Shown: piece by piece, positions 60,660 to 64,000 of the stretch | Layout of the letters: every line of letters starts with the position of its first letter | Position numbering within the stretch: the stretch's first letter is position 1 | From: Methylobacterium thuringiense | GTDB lineage: Bacteria > Pseudomonadota > Alphaproteobacteria > Rhizobiales > Beijerinckiaceae | Length of the DNA: 64,000 bases | Assembly (NCBI RefSeq): GCF_022179645.1 | Contig: NZ_BPRA01000010.1 | Coordinates: 1 to 64,000, forward strand | Direction of reading: 5' to 3' | Notes under the pieces: model-generated | The model's input: only the letters and a program-made list of their open reading frames with translations | Databases searched by the model: none | Told to the model about the DNA's origin: nothing | Position numbers and translations under genes: made by a program

Positions 60660-61001
60660 CTACAGGTCCGGCTCGTTGAGGACGTAGGGGCCGATTCGGC
60701 TCTTGAGATCGACCGGGGCCCCGACGCGGACAAGCGCGTCGTCCATGTCGATGACAGGGATGCCGCCGCGCTTCATCTGTTCGCGCAGGCGTTCGGCGAG
60801 GCGATCATAGGCCGCGTCGCGCCGCGTGGACATCTGGAGAAGCACTGCGGCGGGGCGCGCGATGACCGCGAGCACGTCGTCGAAAGCCTCGATCGAAGCG
60901 GTGACGCTGGCATAACCGAGCCCCGCAAGGTCGGCAGCCAGGGAATGGTCGACGGCGCGGAAGCCATCGTCGACAACGAGCACTTGTTGCAGCGCACCCA
61001 T
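60660..61001 (-). CDS. Degenerate response-regulator receiver protein
   Basis: A 113-residue protein of receiver-domain size. QVLVVDDGFRAV near the start keeps the acidic pair (D11, D12), but the phospho-accepting Asp is replaced: the strand reads PAAVLLQMSTRR with Gln56 where Asp is expected. The Thr/Ser and Lys switch residues are also not evident (PVIDMDD). It therefore cannot be phosphorylated in the usual way and may act as a pseudo-receiver. It has its own terminator. Confidence 0.65.
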   Translation of the reverse strand: MGALQQVLVVDDGFRAVDHSLAADLAGLGYASVTASIEAFDDVLAVIARPAAVLLQMSTRRDAAYDRLAERLREQMKRGGIPVIDMDDALVRVGAPVDLKSRIGPYVLNEPDL

Positions 61002-61273
61002 GATCGTCGGTGTTACCCCAGATCGGCAACCCTGGGAAGGGCGGCACCGCAACAACTCGCAAGGGCCGAATTGGTTCGCCGGCCACATCGATGCCGGCAA
61101 GGTGCGCCGACGCCGATGAGCGGGTGCTGAACGGAAGCGACGAATGTCTCCGCACGGCCGGCCGCCAAGCCCGTCCATCGGCCGGAACCGACTGGTTGCA
61201 TGAAGGAATTCGGGTTCCGCCCACAGGCGGACGTGCGACGCTGCCGGAACAGGGAAGGGGCCGGCGAACCGCG

Positions 61274-62605
61274 TCACGCGCTCGCGAAATGGTCCGCGAT
61301 ACCGTCGGCGTCCAATCTCGCATGCGCGACGATCGCCGTCGCGAGACCGGCCGAGACCACCGGTGCGTAGGGACTCGTCCGCCAGGAATGGTCGGACTCG
61401 GTCGGCGCCATACCGCGTTGCAATGGGAGTGCGGCGCAGGCCTGCCCGCGGAACGCGAGGCGCCCTTCATCATCCCGGCGGATCGCCATCAGGCTCTCCG
61501 GCAGCGCGAGGCGTTCCGGCGCCGCCAGCACGAGGGCGAGGTCGCGGCTCGTCCCGCGCCGGCCCGAGACGATCGCGGTTTCGTCGAAGGCGACCGTGTC
61601 GATCACCGCATCGACCTGCAGCGCCTGCCCGGGCCGACGGCTGCGGTTCGGGAAGCGGACCGGCGCCCGGTGGACGAGGCCGATCGAGCGCAGCGTCGGG
61701 GGCAGGGCGCGGCCGGTGAGGTTGGCCTCGATGAAGCCGGGGGCGACGAGATGGGTCGGCACCGCGCGGGCCAACGCCGTCGCGAAGCCCGCCCCGTCGA
61801 AGAGCGGCAGCATCTCCAGGCTCGCGCCCGAGACCAGTGCCGCCGCGAGCCCGGTGACGAGGCCGCGCAGATCGTGCGGGCCGACGAGACTCAGGATGCG
61901 CTCGTCCGGCCCGACGCGGGTCGCCACGAGGTGGGCCGCCGCCGCCGCGACCAGGGAGCCGCCGGTGCGGTGGATCGGCCGGCCGGGGTCGCCGGCGGCG
62001 AAGCTGATGACGCCGCCGGAGAAAACCGGCGCGTCGGATCGGGATTCCTCCGCCGCGGCGCGTTCTTCCAGGACGACCCGATCGAGGTTGATCACACCGT
62101 CGGGCACCTCCGGCCCGAAGGCCGCGACGTAGCGCAAGCCGAAATAGCGGGCGGCGACCGCGCAGAGCCGCTCGGCGGGGGCAGACGCACCGAGGCGGGC
62201 TTGGGTGAGGACGGCGGAGAGTCCGGCGCTCTCGACGGCCGCGACGAGGTTGTCCTCGTCCCAGGAGGCCGGCAGGAGACAGGGGACATGGCCGGCCGCC
62301 TCGACCGCGAGCAGCGCCAGGGCGCTCTCGGCGCTGCCGGGCAGGCACAGGCCGATGCGGCTCCCGGGCGGCAGACGCCAGCCGCGCAGGCCGCGGGCAA
62401 GGCGTTCGACGATCTCGGCGGCGGCGGAATAGGTCCAGGTGATCGGCGGCCGGCCGCTCCAGAGCGGCTTGTCGGCGGGATCGATCAGGGCGACGCGGTC
62501 GGGATGGCGCCGGGCGGTGAGCCGCAACAATGCGCCGAGCCCGATCTGCGCCAATGACGGCGCCCGCAGCGACTCAGCTTCCGTGACAACCCAATGCGCA
62601 GACAC
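61274..62605 (-). CDS. AMP-binding-like protein with degenerate P-loop
   Basis: A 443-residue protein similar to the N-terminal domain of acyl-CoA synthetases/adenylating ligases (ITWTYSAAAEIVERLARGLR, SRIGLCLPGSAESALALLAVEAAGH). The usual P-loop (T/S-S-G-T-T-G-x-P-K) is replaced by ISFAAGDPGRPIHRTGGSL, and the small C-terminal domain with the catalytic Lys is reduced. It begins with GTG. It may be a pseudo-ligase or a divergent enzyme acting with the acyl carrier protein encoded 1.3 kb away. Confidence 0.7.
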   Translation of the reverse strand: MSAHWVVTEAESLRAPSLAQIGLGALLRLTARRHPDRVALIDPADKPLWSGRPPITWTYSAAAEIVERLARGLRGWRLPPGSRIGLCLPGSAESALALLAVEAAGHVPCLLPASWDEDNLVAAVESAGLSAVLTQARLGASAPAERLCAVAARYFGLRYVAAFGPEVPDGVINLDRVVLEERAAAEESRSDAPVFSGGVISFAAGDPGRPIHRTGGSLVAAAAAHLVATRVGPDERILSLVGPHDLRGLVTGLAAALVSGASLEMLPLFDGAGFATALARAVPTHLVAPGFIEANLTGRALPPTLRSIGLVHRAPVRFPNRSRRPGQALQVDAVIDTVAFDETAIVSGRRGTSRDLALVLAAPERLALPESLMAIRRDDEGRLAFRGQACAALPLQRGMAPTESDHSWRTSPYAPVVSAGLATAIVAHARLDADGIADHFASA

Positions 62606-62704
62606 CTGGACGCATCCCCGATCCCGCCTGCGGTGATGGGGTCGTCATGGTTAATCGAGCGTTAAGAGCCGGCGAGGGTGCGCCCGCGAAAACGCGCCGG
62701 CGGT

Positions 62705-63751
62705 TCATTTCGCCCAACTCTTGGCCACGGACTTCCGGATGGCCTCGCTCATCACGATGTCGAAGTTCAGGAAGTCCTGCACGTCGCGCAGGGCCCGCAG
62801 GCGATCGGCGAGGGCGTAGGCCTCCGGGGCGATCGGTGTGGGCGACGGCACCGGGGCATCGATCCCCAACCGGTCGAACACCGTCGCGGCGAAGGCTTCG
62901 AAGTAGTCGCGGTGGCCGACGATCGACACCCGCGAGAGCACCTCCACCGCGATGATGGAGTTGGCGGGCAGGATGCGGTCTTCGGGAAACCGCGTGCCGA
63001 GGAGCCGGGTCAGCGGGTTGTAGAGCAGGCGATAGGCCGATTCCGGCAGCATCCGGAAGAACCGCCTCAGGCTCTTCGGGTCGGCATAGTCATAATCCGC
63101 GGTGAACCGCGCCGCCTCCGCCAGATCGCCCAGGCGCCAGCTCTGGTCGGGATCCTGGGCGAGCGCGGTGCGTTCGCGAAGCCAGAGCATACGGCTCGCC
63201 ATTTCGACGAACGGCTCCTGGACGAGCATCATCGTCAGGATGTCCTGCAGCACGAAATGCGACTCGTAGCGCGGATAGACGAGCGCCCCGGACAGGAAGC
63301 AGGAGGTCAGGGTTGGCGTTTCGAACAGGACCGACAGGACCTGCTCGGAGAATTTCCCGATCCCGAAATAGCTCTGCTGGAAATGCGGGTAGAGCGCCGC
63401 CTGGAGCACGGTCTCGGGATGGATGCCGGTGTTCACCAGGACCGCCTTCAGCCTGCACAGGCCGTGATCCGGGATGCGGCGATGGATGAGGACGTTGGTG
63501 TCGACGTCGCGGACTTCGACCCGCGGAAGCCCTGCGAGGCCCGGAACGTTCTGCTCGTTGACCTGAAACCGGCATTGCCCGGTCGAGTGCAGGCCCGCTT
63601 CCCGAAGTTCGGCGATGGTCTCGCTCGCCGCGATCTCCGCCACCCGTCGTCCGTCGACGGAGACGTGGATACGGCTGATCGCCAGCGGGTTGTCCGGGAC
63701 GACCCATCCATGGATGACGTGGCCCTCGTCAGCGTCTACGAAAAACCGCAT
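62705..63751 (-). CDS. Protein of unknown family
   Basis: A 348-residue protein. The N-terminal 90 residues look like a beta-sandwich (GHVIHGWVVPDNPLAISRIHVSVDG), similar in style to domains found in surface-polysaccharide enzymes; the rest is mostly helical, with no membrane segment or catalytic motif I recognise. It is 99 bases upstream (in transcription) of the AMP-binding-like gene and may be co-transcribed with it, and it is divergent from an acyl carrier protein gene. Function unknown. Confidence 0.7.
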   Translation of the reverse strand: MRFFVDADEGHVIHGWVVPDNPLAISRIHVSVDGRRVAEIAASETIAELREAGLHSTGQCRFQVNEQNVPGLAGLPRVEVRDVDTNVLIHRRIPDHGLCRLKAVLVNTGIHPETVLQAALYPHFQQSYFGIGKFSEQVLSVLFETPTLTSCFLSGALVYPRYESHFVLQDILTMMLVQEPFVEMASRMLWLRERTALAQDPDQSWRLGDLAEAARFTADYDYADPKSLRRFFRMLPESAYRLLYNPLTRLLGTRFPEDRILPANSIIAVEVLSRVSIVGHRDYFEAFAATVFDRLGIDAPVPSPTPIAPEAYALADRLRALRDVQDFLNFDIVMSEAIRKSVAKSWAK

Positions 63752-63946
63752 GCCCCTCCGAGCGCCTCCCCTGGTCCGATCCGCGAAACCGTCGACCGGT
63801 TCGGATACGGCTCCGGCGCGAGGCGATTGATAGCCCAGTTCGCCGGCCGGCGCATGCCACAGAAATGCTGCCGATCCGAGGCAGAGGCCGCATCGTCACG
63901 AACAGCCGCAACCCGATCGGGCGGGACGCCTCGGAGTTTCCTCTCC

Positions 63947-64000
63947 ATGCACAACGACGCGATCTACGAGCAACTGACCTCGGTCTTCCGCGACGTCTTC
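63947..64000 (+). CDS. Acyl carrier protein, N-terminal part
   Basis: Only the first 18 codons are in the window (MHNDAIYEQLTSVFRDVF). The pattern of a short polar start followed by an amphipathic helix with L-x-x-V-F-x-D-V-F fits discrete acyl carrier proteins. GGAG lies about 12 bases upstream. The phosphopantetheine Ser site would lie beyond the window edge, so this is provisional. Confidence 0.55.
   Translation, partial: MHNDAIYEQLTSVFRDVF

Noticed and set aside
1-64000. CRISPR arrays, insertion sequences, prophage or toxin-antitoxin genes
   Set aside because: No repeat-spacer pattern, transposase, integrase or phage gene seen anywhere in the window.

Overview
The window is high-GC DNA densely packed with genes on both strands. 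Its content points to an alphaproteobacterium of the Hyphomicrobiales, most likely Methylobacterium or Methylorubrum. Supporting features are an HWE-type histidine kinase, a Hint-domain protein, FkbM-type methylation, mdoGH, and an sdhE gene lying between divergent recG and mfd. The genus is inferred from style and content, not from a marker gene.

Layout. 1-1967: the end of a Hint-domain protein coupled to a family 4-like glycosyltransferase. 2022-8338 (minus): a tight operon of UGT-type glycosyltransferase, 55-residue peptide, [3Fe-4S]-type ferredoxin, ferredoxin reductase and cytochrome P450, followed by a small secreted protein and an MFS carrier. 8606-14132: an FkbM methyltransferase, a SulP anion transporter and a large multi-sensor HWE kinase. 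14211-19084 (minus): two TonB-dependent receptors, the first under a cobalamin riboswitch. 19602-26269 (plus): an organosulfonate island (FMN reductase, SsuA-C-B-D, two further SsuA-like proteins) with REP-like and hairpin elements. 26743-33435: Dps, a glutathione S-transferase, a cyoABCD quinol oxidase operon joined by ATGA overlaps, a GMC-oxidoreductase remnant and tRNA-Ser(UGA). 33535-41000: mdoGH (periplasmic glucans) divergent from glmU and glmS (UDP-GlcNAc). 41065-47777: small proteins, a phosphoesterase, a HerA-like ATPase, an isoaspartyl peptidase and a YCII/ECF42 sigma/DoxX set. 48337-52885: a third siderophore receptor with a PepSY membrane protein, a DUF502 protein and a small membrane protein. 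53209-60603: recG, a beta-flower protein, sdhE, a strongly structured 0.7-kb gap (candidate ncRNA) and mfd. 60660-64000: a pseudo-receiver, an AMP-ligase-like protein with a degenerate P-loop, a protein of unknown family and the start of an acyl carrier protein gene.

Functional themes are sulfur scavenging (ssu plus SulP), iron or cobalamin import (three TonB receptors and PepSY), envelope carbohydrate (glmU, glmS, mdoGH, glycosyltransferases), alternative respiration (cyo) and transcription-coupled or recombinational repair (mfd, recG). The least explained parts are the P450-glycosyltransferase operon, the structured gap before mfd, and the pseudo-enzyme cluster at the right edge.
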